Assembly (NCBI RefSeq): GCF_900111615.1
Contig: NZ_FOHU01000006.1
Location: 1-64,000 of the forward strand
Length of the DNA stretch: 64,000 nucleotides
Direction of reading: 5' to 3'
Source of the DNA: Natronincola peptidivorans
GTDB taxonomy: Bacteria; Bacillota; Clostridia; Peptostreptococcales; Natronincolaceae
The translations under genes and the position numbers were made by a program. Below the pieces are notes generated by a model, which was given only the letters and a program-made list of their open reading frames with translations, was not told the origin of the DNA and did no database searches. Below, in pieces: positions 47,061 to 57,555 of this stretch. Position 1 is the first letter of the stretch, and the number at the start of each line of letters is the position of its first letter.

Positions 47061-50000
47061 TTATCTATTTGTTAGTAGGATGAACTTTGCTGGTTCTTGG
47101 AAGCTGGTGTTGTTGCCATCTCTTTGTTTTGTGAACTCATGTCTTGATGGATCATACTTTCCTATAAACAGGCTGTTGCTGTTGGTATTTGGGTATGCCC
47201 TGCTGTCGTAGTTGATGAGGACGTTGCCACTCTGCAGCATTTGTCGGATGGCTGTTCTGTTTCTACCAACCTGTAGATTGAAATCTATGCTGTAAATGGC
47301 AGAGGCTCTCCTTTGATTTCTTGGTATAGCACTGTAAAGTCCTTCTGCTGTTTGTCCTGTTACCTTTTCAAAGGTGATTTCTACATGAGCATCCTCTCTG
47401 TTTTGGCTTCCTCCTTGGATGACTTCTCTTGTATATAGGTTTCTGGCATTAAAGGAGAAGTTTGCATTACCATCAGTAATCATAATGTTTCTATTTAGAT
47501 CCGCCAGCATAGCTACTGGGATGGCCACTACAAATTTATCATGATTGTTGTATTGGCTTAGAGAGAAATCTATGATATACGGTGCTCCACCGCTGGTTAT
47601 TTGTTCGGTGCCGATGGTTTTGATTAGGGTGCCATCTATGATTTCTTCTTTGCCTTCTTTTCTTAGCTTTTCTTCTGCTTTGTCCAGCTCTTCTTGTTTG
47701 TCCTTCAGTTTGTCATCTTCACTTGGGCTCAGAGTTCTGACGGTGACCTCTGCAAACTCTAATGCACTTCCATATCGGTTCAATGCCCTTACCATGAAGT
47801 CATATCTAGTGTTTGGCTCTAGACCTCTGACTAAAAACTCTGCTCCTTCGGTATCTCCTATAAAGCTATAGTTTCTGTCAGTAGATTTCTTTCCATAAAT
47901 CTCGTATTTGTCTGCGGCATTCAGCACCTCTGGCGCTGAGTCTGACCATATCAGCTGCACAGTAGATTCAAATCCTGGGATGGCTTCTAGTACCAATGGT
48001 TTTGTTGGTATTGGGATCTGATGGTTAAAGTCTCTATAGGGCTCAGATACACCACCATCCGGATTTAAGATAATAATATGACTGTTTTTCAGATCAAAGG
48101 CCTCTGGAAATCTCACCTTTAGGGTTTCTTCATTTTCTACAGTAACGGAGGCGGCTTCTATGCCTCCTACAACAGCAACATTTCTGTTATTGCCCTCATC
48201 GTCTACTCCTCTGATACCTGTACCTCTCACTTCCATCCCTGCTGCAATATCTTCCTCTCTAATAACTTCTCCCCCTAGGATTACCTTTGCCCCTGACTGG
48301 AACATTTGTCCGCTAACAGTAACCTCTGTTTGGGTATCATTACTAAAGAGCTTGGCTGGATTTACTGAGATAATCCTCGGTTGACTGATGTAAGTAAATG
48401 CATCTCTTCCTATAGCTCGACCATAATCGTAGTTGACAACTTCTACTGTCTGGGTACCCACTCTGCCTGAGGGAACTATTACCTCTATGGTGTTGTAGTC
48501 AACATAGGTGACATCTATTTGCGGTATTGGCATGCCACCGATGAACACAGCTACATCCCTTGGCGCTCCTAGGGAATCTTCGTCTTTAAACTCATTCCCT
48601 TTGATGGTAACTCTTGTTCCACCGGAGGTAGGTCCTTTTTCTGGGTTCAAAAGGCTGATGATAGGGCTGCTGCCCTCGACTATATATTGGAAATAGTAGG
48701 GTCGTCTGTTGCTGCCCTCTGGCACAACATGGCCATAACCCTGACCACCATCTTCATTAATTACAAGAAATTGTAGGTAAGGCCCTACAGCACCTGTAGC
48801 TGCTGCTGGTACTTCTACGATTAATTCATCATCATTTAATCCTCTGCTTCTTATAATGGCTTGGGTATCTCCTATATAAACCCTTACTCCTGCTCTAAAA
48901 TTTCTTCCCTCGATGATTAGGATTGAACCGCCAGCTGGTGGTCCTGTTGCTAAGCTTATATCCCTTAGTATTCCTTCTATATTAACCGCTTCTACGTCTA
49001 CAGTAGGAATGATCCTATTGATTACTGGAGGTCTATAGGGACTTGTATAGGTGAAATTCGATGTAGCCTTTGCTCCATCAGAGTTGTATACTGTTAATAC
49101 CTTACCGCCTATAGATTGACCAGGAGGAGTCTTTATGGTAATCCTTTTGTCTTCCTCCACTCTTTGAATAACTCCCAGTCTCCTGGTGACAATTAGATTA
49201 CTGTCTTTTACTTCTATTTTGATATTTTCATCCGCCAAATGACTAATGCTATCATCATCAAAGTCTTTTGCAATATCTTTCCAAGAAATCCGTACGATTT
49301 CAAAGCCTTCTTCCTCAAGAAGATTAAAGCCAGAAACCCTCTCATTTACTCCTTCTACATAGCCCTTTAGTTCATTATCTGCTGTCATCTGTTTATAGTA
49401 CATTTTGATATTATCTTCTTGTGCATATGCATTGTAGTGGACAATGATATCTCCTACCGTTACAGTGGTTTGTCCTGAGAGAACATCTCTCCTGCCCTCT
49501 TCTTCACCAAAGGTTACATAGAGTCCTCTCTCTACAAAATCTCTACCTATAATAGTAATCTCATCTCCGCCATAGACAGTTCCTTGGTTAGGAAGAACTT
49601 GGGTAATGGCCGGTACTTTTGTACGATATTCAAACCCGTTCCTTAAGGTAGCGATGGCACCATCATAGTTAATAACCGTTACATCTACTCTACCAGGGGG
49701 ATTCGGTGGTGTGTTTTCTACAATGATTAAATCTGTTGTTTCTATGGGTGCATAGGTTTCCTTTGGCGGCAGGTTAAAGGTTACATCCTGAGGATCTACC
49801 TTGATACCGCCAAAGTAGACCGCTGGCTTTTGCATCCCGCCTTCGTATACTGCTCCTGTTACAGATCTAAAGTTTTCTCCTGAAATAAGAATTCGATCTC
49901 CTCCAGCAGTATTTCCTGTATTAGGACTTATATTGGTGATTTTGGCATCATAGCCAGGGTTAACATAGTTGTATCCATCATATTTGGTAACAGAGCTACC

Positions 50001-53000
50001 GTTAGAGTTCTGTACTGTTACCGGCACTGTTGCTCTGTTTTTCTCCTTCAGCTGGCCTCCATAGGGAGGTACATATACCCATAAGGCGGTACCATTATTT
50101 CTTCTGCGATAAACCTGTGCCTCTTGGGTACCAAAGTAAACTCTTACATTCTCTAGGAAATAGTCCCCACTGATCTCAACGATATTACCCCCTCGATAAT
50201 CTCCAAGGTTAGGAGAAATCTCTTCTATCTCAGGGTTCCTTGCTACATTGATGATTCTAAAACCATTTTGTACAGTATAGCTTCCTAGATCAGGGTTCAC
50301 CACTCTCAACTGCAGCATTCGATTGGTTGGATAATTTTTCTGACCTTCAGGATCTGGTACAATAAGATAGATGGTTTCATGGTCTACTACTGCCACATGG
50401 CTGCCGTAGGTTTCCAAGGGCTCTCCATCGGGTCCCAGTATTAAAGGTGCGTCTGCAGCTTCATCGTATGGATTTTTAAAATCTCTTAATGTTAGGGTTT
50501 GATAGTCTGTCAAGCTCTCATAATTTATGTCTCTACCATCGATGTATACTCTTGTTCCTATCTTATAATCATCGTTTTGTCCCTCAGAGTCTGGGGGATA
50601 AAAGTTGTTTCCTTTAATAATTACTAGACTTCCCTTCCCTCCAAAATTTGGAATAATGCTTTCGATATACGGCTGACTAAAGGTTCTAATATACTCGAAA
50701 TCATGGGAAGCAAATCCACCATCAGGATTGATTACCTGCAGTTTTGTTTTTCCTGGTCTTCCATCGGGAGCATTGAAGGTAATGATCCCTCTTGCTACGT
50801 CAATTTGCGGGTTGGGTATTACTTCTCCGTCGATGGTAACCATGGTTTCATTTTGAAAATATCTTCCTCTTACTGTAACAGCTGCATTGCTGCCAACTGC
50901 TACTCGATCCGGTTCAACAGAATTAATTTGTGGTATCAATACACTGCTATCAGGGAAGATGTATTGGAAGTGATTTGTCCATGTATTTCTACCCCCTAAA
51001 CCTCCTGTAGGGTTAGGATTGTATACGGTTACTGTTGCATTCCATATTCCTTCAAAATTCTCAAGCATTTTGGCTGGGATAGTAAACTTGATCTGGGTAC
51101 CAATCTTTCTAGCCTCACCATCTACAATATTTCCATTATTGTCTAGTACTACAAAGTCAAAGGCTCCTACAGACTCTCCTAGGTTTGTACCATCACCATA
51201 CTCACTAAGGTATGCCCCTTCCTTCTTTATTACTTTATATCCTAAAACATCACTTCCAATGATTATGGTAGGATAGAATTTGTTTTGACCTATACTCTCT
51301 ACTCGGAAATTTGTTCCAGTAATGGTGGCAGAGATTTCTTGATCATGAGGTCCTTTATCAGGGGTGATGTTTTGAATTTGTGGAGCATTTTGATCTGGTT
51401 TATAAGTGTATGGTACAGGGGAATCTCCTGGATATGGAGCTTCTTCCACGATATTGTACAAAGGGTTAGCACTTTGTCCTCCATCAAAAAGTACGGTTTC
51501 TGTTCGAACATAGATGGGTTGTGGTCCTATATCATGAACCTGTTGGGTTGTTGCCCTAAAGTTTTCAAAATATGGATTTCCACTATTAAAGAACTCCGCC
51601 TTGATATCCTGACTGTTGGTTATCCTAGTTATATTAACTGGTAAACCTATATCTATATTTATTTTTCTCTCTATGAATTGATTATTGGCTAACTCATATC
51701 GGATAAAGATGGCTCTTGCATCCTCACCAAAAGCCTCTAATGATGGTTGAAAATCATTGTATTTTCCTATCTCTATTTTGTATTCATGTTCTTTACCTTC
51801 TTCTTCTGACTTTTTAAACTGCAGTTGATACTCATCTGGGATGTTTTTAACTTCAACAGCATTTCTTAATCTAAGCAGCTCAATAATATTGTTTGTGTTA
51901 GTAAAGCCTTCCTCTGGATTTACATCCACTACCTGCAGTCTAGTCTCGGATACAGGAAAATACTTAAACCTTTTATCATGTGAGTAGGTATCTCCTCCTT
52001 CAAGGGTAATCTCGATTGGAAGATTGTCTAAAGGTACAGTTCCTAAATTTGGTACGATTACCTCTATTCCAATTTTTTCTCCGTCAGCATATTCAAAAAT
52101 CCCGTTTTTATTAAATGGGCTGACATTTCTTGGAGCCTCCATACCACCAATAAATACCTTTAACGCTGCATCGTTAAAGAAATGGTGATTGTCTGCCATT
52201 ATCCGCATAATGGCCCCTCTAGTTCCTTGTAGTGGCGTAATGGTTACATTATCTCCTAAGTCAAGCGGTCTCACAATGTTGATGGCTTCTCTTACAGTAT
52301 AGTATAAAGCCACATTAGGACCCGTATCTCTTTTAAAGATAAGATTCTGATTTGCCCCATGGGGCGCATTTCCTATCTCTACACTTACTCTATTTCTGTT
52401 ATTTGAATCTATCAAAGAATATGGGGTGACGTTAGCAAAATCTCCTTGAGAAACAGACAGTTCATAATCGTTAGGTCTAAAGTTAGACCCTTCTAGAGTG
52501 AAGGTTCCCTCTTCCTCTTGAATGACAGTAATAGGCCAGTTGTGGTGACTAAGTCCATTGATGGTATCTACACGCATTATTTGGCTTTCTAAAGGAATAT
52601 GGAATATGGTATCTCCTTCGGGATAAAGTCCCTCCTGTGTTCTGATTCTAAATTGCACTTCTAAAGTATCACTTGTTCCTTGAAGTCCAAAGATATCCTT
52701 AGGCGTTTGTCCAACACTTTCTGGCCTATAATGGATCTCATTGCTTCTAATAACATTAAAAGGTGCCAATGCCTTACGAGCATGCAGCTGATCTCCAATT
52801 TTTTCATATACAACAATCTCCTGTACTCGAGAAAGGTCCATGCCATTAAACACAACAACAGACTGTGTTACTTTATTTCCTTGGGCATTTACCTCTACAA
52901 TTTCTTTAAAGTCTACCCTGATGACTTGCGGGATCACAGGTATAGGCTCTTGGCCATAAGCGTATAACTCTCCTAGTCCTGCCGCTAACACATTAAACAT

Positions 53001-53039
53001 CATAAGAAACACTAAAACAATTGCTATTCTTCTTCGCAT
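47061..53039 (-). CDS. Giant exported IPT/TIG-repeat protein with fibronectin type III domain
   Basis: At 1992 residues this is the largest gene in the window. After a signal peptide (ending near LYAYG) come at least nine IPT/TIG Ig-like units. They are recognisable by openings such as PQIQNITPDKGP, PYIESIIPNFGG, PEIEEISPNLGD, AKITNISPNTGN, PAITQVLPNQGT and PIISLLNPEKGP, each followed by a GxxF strand. A fibronectin type III domain (about 1690-1790) and a Lys/Glu-rich helix lead to a C-terminal beta domain (TSGGAPYIIDFSLS). There is no SLH or sortase motif, so its link to the surface is unclear. It is probably a long stalk or adhesin. ATG follows GGGGGGGAC. Confidence 0.85.
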   Translation of the reverse strand: MRRRIAIVLVFLMMFNVLAAGLGELYAYGQEPIPVIPQVIRVDFKEIVEVNAQGNKVTQSVVVFNGMDLSRVQEIVVYEKIGDQLHARKALAPFNVIRSNEIHYRPESVGQTPKDIFGLQGTSDTLEVQFRIRTQEGLYPEGDTIFHIPLESQIMRVDTINGLSHHNWPITVIQEEEGTFTLEGSNFRPNDYELSVSQGDFANVTPYSLIDSNNRNRVSVEIGNAPHGANQNLIFKRDTGPNVALYYTVREAINIVRPLDLGDNVTITPLQGTRGAIMRIMADNHHFFNDAALKVFIGGMEAPRNVSPFNKNGIFEYADGEKIGIEVIVPNLGTVPLDNLPIEITLEGGDTYSHDKRFKYFPVSETRLQVVDVNPEEGFTNTNNIIELLRLRNAVEVKNIPDEYQLQFKKSEEEGKEHEYKIEIGKYNDFQPSLEAFGEDARAIFIRYELANNQFIERKINIDIGLPVNITRITNSQDIKAEFFNSGNPYFENFRATTQQVHDIGPQPIYVRTETVLFDGGQSANPLYNIVEEAPYPGDSPVPYTYKPDQNAPQIQNITPDKGPHDQEISATITGTNFRVESIGQNKFYPTIIIGSDVLGYKVIKKEGAYLSEYGDGTNLGESVGAFDFVVLDNNGNIVDGEARKIGTQIKFTIPAKMLENFEGIWNATVTVYNPNPTGGLGGRNTWTNHFQYIFPDSSVLIPQINSVEPDRVAVGSNAAVTVRGRYFQNETMVTIDGEVIPNPQIDVARGIITFNAPDGRPGKTKLQVINPDGGFASHDFEYIRTFSQPYIESIIPNFGGKGSLVIIKGNNFYPPDSEGQNDDYKIGTRVYIDGRDINYESLTDYQTLTLRDFKNPYDEAADAPLILGPDGEPLETYGSHVAVVDHETIYLIVPDPEGQKNYPTNRMLQLRVVNPDLGSYTVQNGFRIINVARNPEIEEISPNLGDYRGGNIVEISGDYFLENVRVYFGTQEAQVYRRRNNGTALWVYVPPYGGQLKEKNRATVPVTVQNSNGSSVTKYDGYNYVNPGYDAKITNISPNTGNTAGGDRILISGENFRSVTGAVYEGGMQKPAVYFGGIKVDPQDVTFNLPPKETYAPIETTDLIIVENTPPNPPGRVDVTVINYDGAIATLRNGFEYRTKVPAITQVLPNQGTVYGGDEITIIGRDFVERGLYVTFGEEEGRRDVLSGQTTVTVGDIIVHYNAYAQEDNIKMYYKQMTADNELKGYVEGVNERVSGFNLLEEEGFEIVRISWKDIAKDFDDDSISHLADENIKIEVKDSNLIVTRRLGVIQRVEEDKRITIKTPPGQSIGGKVLTVYNSDGAKATSNFTYTSPYRPPVINRIIPTVDVEAVNIEGILRDISLATGPPAGGSILIIEGRNFRAGVRVYIGDTQAIIRSRGLNDDELIVEVPAAATGAVGPYLQFLVINEDGGQGYGHVVPEGSNRRPYYFQYIVEGSSPIISLLNPEKGPTSGGTRVTIKGNEFKDEDSLGAPRDVAVFIGGMPIPQIDVTYVDYNTIEVIVPSGRVGTQTVEVVNYDYGRAIGRDAFTYISQPRIISVNPAKLFSNDTQTEVTVSGQMFQSGAKVILGGEVIREEDIAAGMEVRGTGIRGVDDEGNNRNVAVVGGIEAASVTVENEETLKVRFPEAFDLKNSHIIILNPDGGVSEPYRDFNHQIPIPTKPLVLEAIPGFESTVQLIWSDSAPEVLNAADKYEIYGKKSTDRNYSFIGDTEGAEFLVRGLEPNTRYDFMVRALNRYGSALEFAEVTVRTLSPSEDDKLKDKQEELDKAEEKLRKEGKEEIIDGTLIKTIGTEQITSGGAPYIIDFSLSQYNNHDKFVVAIPVAMLADLNRNIMITDGNANFSFNARNLYTREVIQGGSQNREDAHVEITFEKVTGQTAEGLYSAIPRNQRRASAIYSIDFNLQVGRNRTAIRQMLQSGNVLINYDSRAYPNTNSNSLFIGKYDPSRHEFTKQRDGNNTSFQEPAKFILLTNR

Positions 53040-53335
53040 TTTGTCGTCCCCCCCGTCTCTCTACCTTTATATTCTTATATCGGCAAAATTCTCCATTATA
53101 TTTACATAATACTTCATAGTATATTTTACCATTATTCTATGTATTAGCTATAGTTTCCTGCCTTTCCATAAAAATGTAATATAAATGAAAAATTTGCCGT
53201 ATACAGCGCTACGCCATATAATTGCAACATAAATGAAAAATATGTAGATGCCATGTTGTGGTAAAAGTCTATAGTTTTTCCATAAATTCTCCGATATAAT
53301 AGTATTAAGACAAAAGAAAAGGGAGTGCTGTCGAA
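53040..53335. other. Divergent intergenic region with a short direct repeat
   Basis: The 296 bp between the divergent IPT/TIG and 808-residue protein genes must hold both promoters. For the plus-strand gene TATAAT lies at 53295-53300, about 36 bp before the ATG, with no good -35. For the minus-strand gene several TATAAT-like boxes occur without clear partners. A motif ATAAATGAAAAAT occurs twice (about 53182 and 53231), which may be an operator or chance. Confidence 0.45.
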
Positions 53336-55762
53336 ATGAGGAAAAGGATATGTCTTTTGTTATGTTTTCTATTGTTCTTGTCTATGACGACTACTGCTTT
53401 TGGTCAGGGCTATAGGAGAAATATCACAGGAGAGTTTAGTGATATACAGGTTTCTGTCAATAATACTCCTTTAGGATTGTTTCGGGAACCTTTGGTCTAT
53501 GATGATGAGGTTTATGTGCCTATCAAAAACCTGTCTCAATTGCTTTACTTGGATACCCAATATGATGAAGCTAAGAATACCGTAAAAATCAACACTGGAG
53601 GTATTTTAGAGGATGCTTCCACTAGATCCTTTGCAGCAAATCTTCTTCAGCGGGATTATGAAATCAATGTTTTGTCTAGGCAGCTTCAGCAAAAAGATAA
53701 AGCTGTTGAGGATAGAATAGGCTTACCTTATCGCGTGATCAATTCTGATGAGGAGATGGAGGCTTACTTAAAGGATTATTTTGGAGAGCTTCATGGCATC
53801 TCTATGAACATTAGTTTTCGCAACTATCGAGATAGTCGTTATCGTTTATATATCACCTTCCCCAGCAGAGACAGAGAAGATTTTGAGGGCCTCTCCAGAA
53901 GAATCATTGAGGAATGGATGGAGGATATTCTCTTTGTGGTGAGGGAGCTTTTTGACGATAGAGCTAGGATCGATGGTCATATGAGGGATAGTTCTTCCTC
54001 CTATCGAACCTATATCTCCTTTGAAACGGATGGAGACCGCCTGCGCTTTAGCTCCAGTTATTATTATGCTGATGATGACCGACGACGTATCAGTATCAAT
54101 GCCAGTAAGCTGGTGGAGCGTTTGGAAAAAAATCTATCCTCCTATAATGGTGTAGACTTTGAATATAAAGTAAATACCAATCGTTATGATATTGATTTAC
54201 TTGTTTATTTTGATGATAAGGATTTTTATGATTGGAGCAGCTCTACCCGGCGAAATTTCTTGAATCGTTTGGAAAGAGAAGTCTGGGGCTTTGATGGCCG
54301 TTTGGATGCCTATGGCAAGATTATTGACAGCGACAAGGATGAAGAGGTTCTTCGCTTTCACTTTATGAATAGAAGGGTAGATTTTTATGATTATGAGGTT
54401 AGAGAAACCTCCACAGCCAGCAGCACCAGAGAAATAAAGCTGGTGGAGCAAAACCCTGTGGTTCGTAGAAATCTAAATGCATGGTTTAACAATATACAGC
54501 TGGAGATCGATGGCATACCCTTTAGGATGCTAAAGGAGCCTTTTATGCTGGAGGATGAGATTTATATGCCTATGACGGATCTAGGAGATGCACTTTATTG
54601 GGTGTATGAGTATCTTCCTAAGGAAAATGTATTGAAGATCATGGACAACAATTTCCACAGCAGAAATTCTAGGCTCGTAGGCAATAGACTGCTGCAGGGA
54701 AGGGAGCAGGAGAGAGAGCAGCTGCTGACACAAATAGAGATTATGCAAAAACAGCTGGAAAGAGAGCTTGATTCTTCTCTACCCTATAGAAGCATCCTTT
54801 CTGTTTCTAGAATGGAATCTTATTTGCGAGATTATTTCGAGATTTTTGAAGGGATTGAAACCTATATTCGCCTTACTCGCTCCAGTGGTGATAATTATCG
54901 TTTAAGGATTACCTATCCAATCGAGGATTATGCTGTATTTGACGGTATTAGAAGCTCTACAATTGAACGATGGGTTGATGGTATGCTGGATGCTATTCGA
55001 GAATTATATGATCCTAATGCACGGATTAGCGGCAGTATTCGACCAGAGCCTCTTGGCAATCATGATTTTACTTTAATCACCTTTGAGATGGAGAGAGACC
55101 GTTTAACCTTTGATTTTGAAGAGCATGGCAATCAAACCACCACCACGCAACGGGTAGATGCTAGAAGGCTGGAGAGGGAGCTGGAGCGCTATTTGAGAAG
55201 ATATAGAGGTGTAAACTTCCGCTATGAGGTGGTAGTCAATCGTAGGGATGTGGATCTAAATATCACTTGTACCAATGATAGCTTTTATAGATGGGACCTA
55301 TATGATAAGCTAGAGTTTATCAAGGAGATCAAGGAAGAAATATATGATTTATATGATGGCATCACCGTCAATGGCAGGGTGGTTGATACCTACCTTAATG
55401 ATCAGGTTTTCCGTTTCAGTATAGAAAAAGGCAGTATCCGCTCCTATGATCTACTGGTTGATATGGAAAAACATCTCAATAGACACCATAAAGAATTCAC
55501 CGCTGGGGGCAATACCTTTAGTTTCACCTATAGGATTTGGGAGAAGGATGCCAATACCTTTGATGTAAAGCTGGAGGGAGATTTCTTCCAACAGGAAAGT
55601 GAGTGGAGAAATATCAGTGATGCTGATGGCTATCCACCAGAGTTTGAAGTCTTTGTTGAGGATGCTTTAAAGGTTGTTGCTGACTTCTGGCAGGTGGATG
55701 TTGTTGGGGAAGCGGTGGATAAAGCTTATTCTTCTATTTTGGTGAAAACCGTTGATTATTAG
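53336..55762 (+). CDS. Exported stalk-domain protein with internal duplication
   Basis: An 808-residue protein with a signal peptide (ending TAFGQ) and a two-fold internal repeat of about 370 residues. Each half begins with a stalk domain (IQVSVNNTPLGLFREPLVY and IQLEIDGIPFRMLKEPFML, then EVYVPIKNLSQ and EIYMPMTDLGD). A Gln/Glu-rich helix, a YLKDYF or YLRDYF block, YRLYITFP or YRLRITYP, and an EEWMED or ERWVDG helix follow. A YxxDLLVYF or RRDVDLNITC strand ends each. No function is known to me. It is followed at once by a strong terminator, so it is probably transcribed alone. GGGAG lies ten bases before the ATG. Confidence 0.8.
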   Translation: MRKRICLLLCFLLFLSMTTTAFGQGYRRNITGEFSDIQVSVNNTPLGLFREPLVYDDEVYVPIKNLSQLLYLDTQYDEAKNTVKINTGGILEDASTRSFAANLLQRDYEINVLSRQLQQKDKAVEDRIGLPYRVINSDEEMEAYLKDYFGELHGISMNISFRNYRDSRYRLYITFPSRDREDFEGLSRRIIEEWMEDILFVVRELFDDRARIDGHMRDSSSSYRTYISFETDGDRLRFSSSYYYADDDRRRISINASKLVERLEKNLSSYNGVDFEYKVNTNRYDIDLLVYFDDKDFYDWSSSTRRNFLNRLEREVWGFDGRLDAYGKIIDSDKDEEVLRFHFMNRRVDFYDYEVRETSTASSTREIKLVEQNPVVRRNLNAWFNNIQLEIDGIPFRMLKEPFMLEDEIYMPMTDLGDALYWVYEYLPKENVLKIMDNNFHSRNSRLVGNRLLQGREQEREQLLTQIEIMQKQLERELDSSLPYRSILSVSRMESYLRDYFEIFEGIETYIRLTRSSGDNYRLRITYPIEDYAVFDGIRSSTIERWVDGMLDAIRELYDPNARISGSIRPEPLGNHDFTLITFEMERDRLTFDFEEHGNQTTTTQRVDARRLERELERYLRRYRGVNFRYEVVVNRRDVDLNITCTNDSFYRWDLYDKLEFIKEIKEEIYDLYDGITVNGRVVDTYLNDQVFRFSIEKGSIRSYDLLVDMEKHLNRHHKEFTAGGNTFSFTYRIWEKDANTFDVKLEGDFFQQESEWRNISDADGYPPEFEVFVEDALKVVADFWQVDVVGEAVDKAYSSILVKTVDY

Positions 55763-55786
55763 ATAATTTCGTTTCTTCCTCATATA

Positions 55787-55835
55787 AAGCCATGGAGGTA
55801 AATATTTCCTCCATGGCTTATTTTGTCTGTTTTTG
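55787..55835 (+). terminator. Terminator after the duplicated stalk protein
   Basis: A perfect 12-bp stem AAGCCATGGAGG/CCTCCATGGCTT around a nine-base loop is followed by ATTTTGTCTGTTTTTG. The stop codon is 24 bp upstream. Confidence 0.9.
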
Positions 55836-55905
55836 TCTATTTTTTGGTAAGATATGCTATAATAAATTGATCAACTATCACAACAGTAGCGGAGGGGGAA
55901 TCATA

Positions 55906-57489
55906 ATGCAGTTCAAGAGAATATGGATATTCAGTCTTATGCTTTTATTATTATTTGTATCCACCATGAGTGTCGTCAGTGCTGGTACCTACAATACCTT
56001 TATTCGAAATGGAAGGATCGTGGAGGATGCATCCTTCACATCAGAGGATAATATTCAGGAAATTAGAGCCCATGATGCAATACATAATTGGTATTATAAC
56101 CATTCTGGCGGCTATGCCTTAAAGGTTTGGAACAATATGAACCTTGATATAAAGTTGGCAGAGGTAAGAACTAGGTTTTTTAGTGATGATAAGGAAATAG
56201 AGATTTATTATGACAATTTTGCTGGTACCGTTCATTCTGCTAGGGCTTATATCAACTACAGCAACAGGTTTCTATTAAATACCCTTGACCATACTAAGCA
56301 GCATCAATCCTATATCAAGGCAAGAGGAATGGATGCGCATATCCTGCAGTGGAGTAGACCTCCTTTGGAAAAGGTGAAGGATGACAAGCCTTATTATGCT
56401 TCAGCGGAAATTATCAAAAACAACCATGAGGTTTATACCATCATCATAAAGTCAGCAACCCCCTTTGAAAATCAACAGGAGTATATGGAGATCTTTAGAA
56501 GCTTTCAGTTGATTGAACAAAAGGGATCTTTACATAACAATGTGGTTTTTAATAGTACCCCAAGAAACATCAATGAAGAAACCCAAAGAATATATCAGCA
56601 TTATTTTGCGCCGGATGCTTCTTTAACATGGGGAATTTTTGAGCCTGTAGCTCCTTCTTCCTTTTCTGGTTTACATGCACTAGAAAAAAGAATGGATTAT
56701 GACTTTGATGTTATCGTTCGTTACCATCATTTCTCTGATGGAGATTTTCCGATGGAGGCCATGAGCAATGCTTATGAAAACAACAGGCTTGTGTTGTTTA
56801 CTCTGCAAACCATGTATACTAGAGGAGATAATACCGGTATTACCTATAAAATATTAAGGGGAGATTATGAGGACTATTTCCAACGCTTAGCTCAGGACAT
56901 AAAGGCCTATGGGCATCCTATCCTCTTCCGACTGAACAATGAAATGAATGGAGATTGGTGTCCTTATTCTGGTTATTTTTCCTCCAAGGATTCCACCCTC
57001 TATAATGAGGTTTGGAAATATGTTTATGGTATTTTTGAAGAAAATAAAGTGGACAATGTCCTATGGGTTTGGAACCCCCACGACCTTTCTTATCCTGGGT
57101 TTATGGTAAATCACTACCTCACCTATTATCCCGGTGATAGATATGTAGATATCATTGGTTTGACAGGATACAATACAGGAACCTATTATCCTGGGGAGGT
57201 TTGGAGAGGCTTTAGAGAGATCTATGATGATCTTTACCAGGAGTATGCTGCCCTATTCCAACAGCCATTGATGATCACAGAGTTTGGTGCCAGCTCTATC
57301 GGAGGAGATAAAATCGCATGGATAGAGGAAATGTTCCAGTACATGAGGAACTATGAGAGAATCAAGATAGCCATTTGGTGGAGCGGTACTGATTGGGATA
57401 GTGATAGAAACCCTGCCCGTATCTATCGACTGGACGAAAGTGATGCTATGCTGGATGCCTTTAGGGAAGGTTTTCAGGATTATAAGTAA
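55906..57489 (+). CDS. Secreted GH26-type glycoside hydrolase (beta-mannanase-like)
   Basis: I start at ATG 55906, after GGAGGGGGAATCATA; a longer frame to 55792 begins inside the previous terminator. The 527 residues have a signal peptide (ending VVSAG), a 180-residue N-terminal domain, and a GH26-like catalytic domain from about residue 220. The acid/base is Glu346 in NNEMNGDW and the nucleophile Glu459 in ITEFGASS, with WWSGTDWD near the end. GH26 enzymes cut mannans or related beta-glycans. Whether it acts on the cell's own surface glycan or external polysaccharide is not visible. Confidence 0.83.
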   Translation: MQFKRIWIFSLMLLLLFVSTMSVVSAGTYNTFIRNGRIVEDASFTSEDNIQEIRAHDAIHNWYYNHSGGYALKVWNNMNLDIKLAEVRTRFFSDDKEIEIYYDNFAGTVHSARAYINYSNRFLLNTLDHTKQHQSYIKARGMDAHILQWSRPPLEKVKDDKPYYASAEIIKNNHEVYTIIIKSATPFENQQEYMEIFRSFQLIEQKGSLHNNVVFNSTPRNINEETQRIYQHYFAPDASLTWGIFEPVAPSSFSGLHALEKRMDYDFDVIVRYHHFSDGDFPMEAMSNAYENNRLVLFTLQTMYTRGDNTGITYKILRGDYEDYFQRLAQDIKAYGHPILFRLNNEMNGDWCPYSGYFSSKDSTLYNEVWKYVYGIFEENKVDNVLWVWNPHDLSYPGFMVNHYLTYYPGDRYVDIIGLTGYNTGTYYPGEVWRGFREIYDDLYQEYAALFQQPLMITEFGASSIGGDKIAWIEEMFQYMRNYERIKIAIWWSGTDWDSDRNPARIYRLDESDAMLDAFREGFQDYK

Positions 57490-57504
57490 TGAGCCTATGC
57501 CCCG

Positions 57505-57554
57505 CTACGCCACAGGGACAGGGGACGCATCTCCGTCCCCTGTCCCTGTTTTTT
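57505..57554. terminator. Bidirectional terminator formed by a REP-like repeat
   Basis: A perfect 16-bp stem (ACAGGGACAGGGGACG, 57512-57527, with its complement at 57534-57549) has a six-base loop and is followed by TTTTTT on the plus strand. The preceding CGCTACGCC matches the outer flank of family A. It lies between the convergent GH26 and spoIIE genes, 2 bp before the spoIIE stop. Confidence 0.85.
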
Positions 57555-57555
57555 G

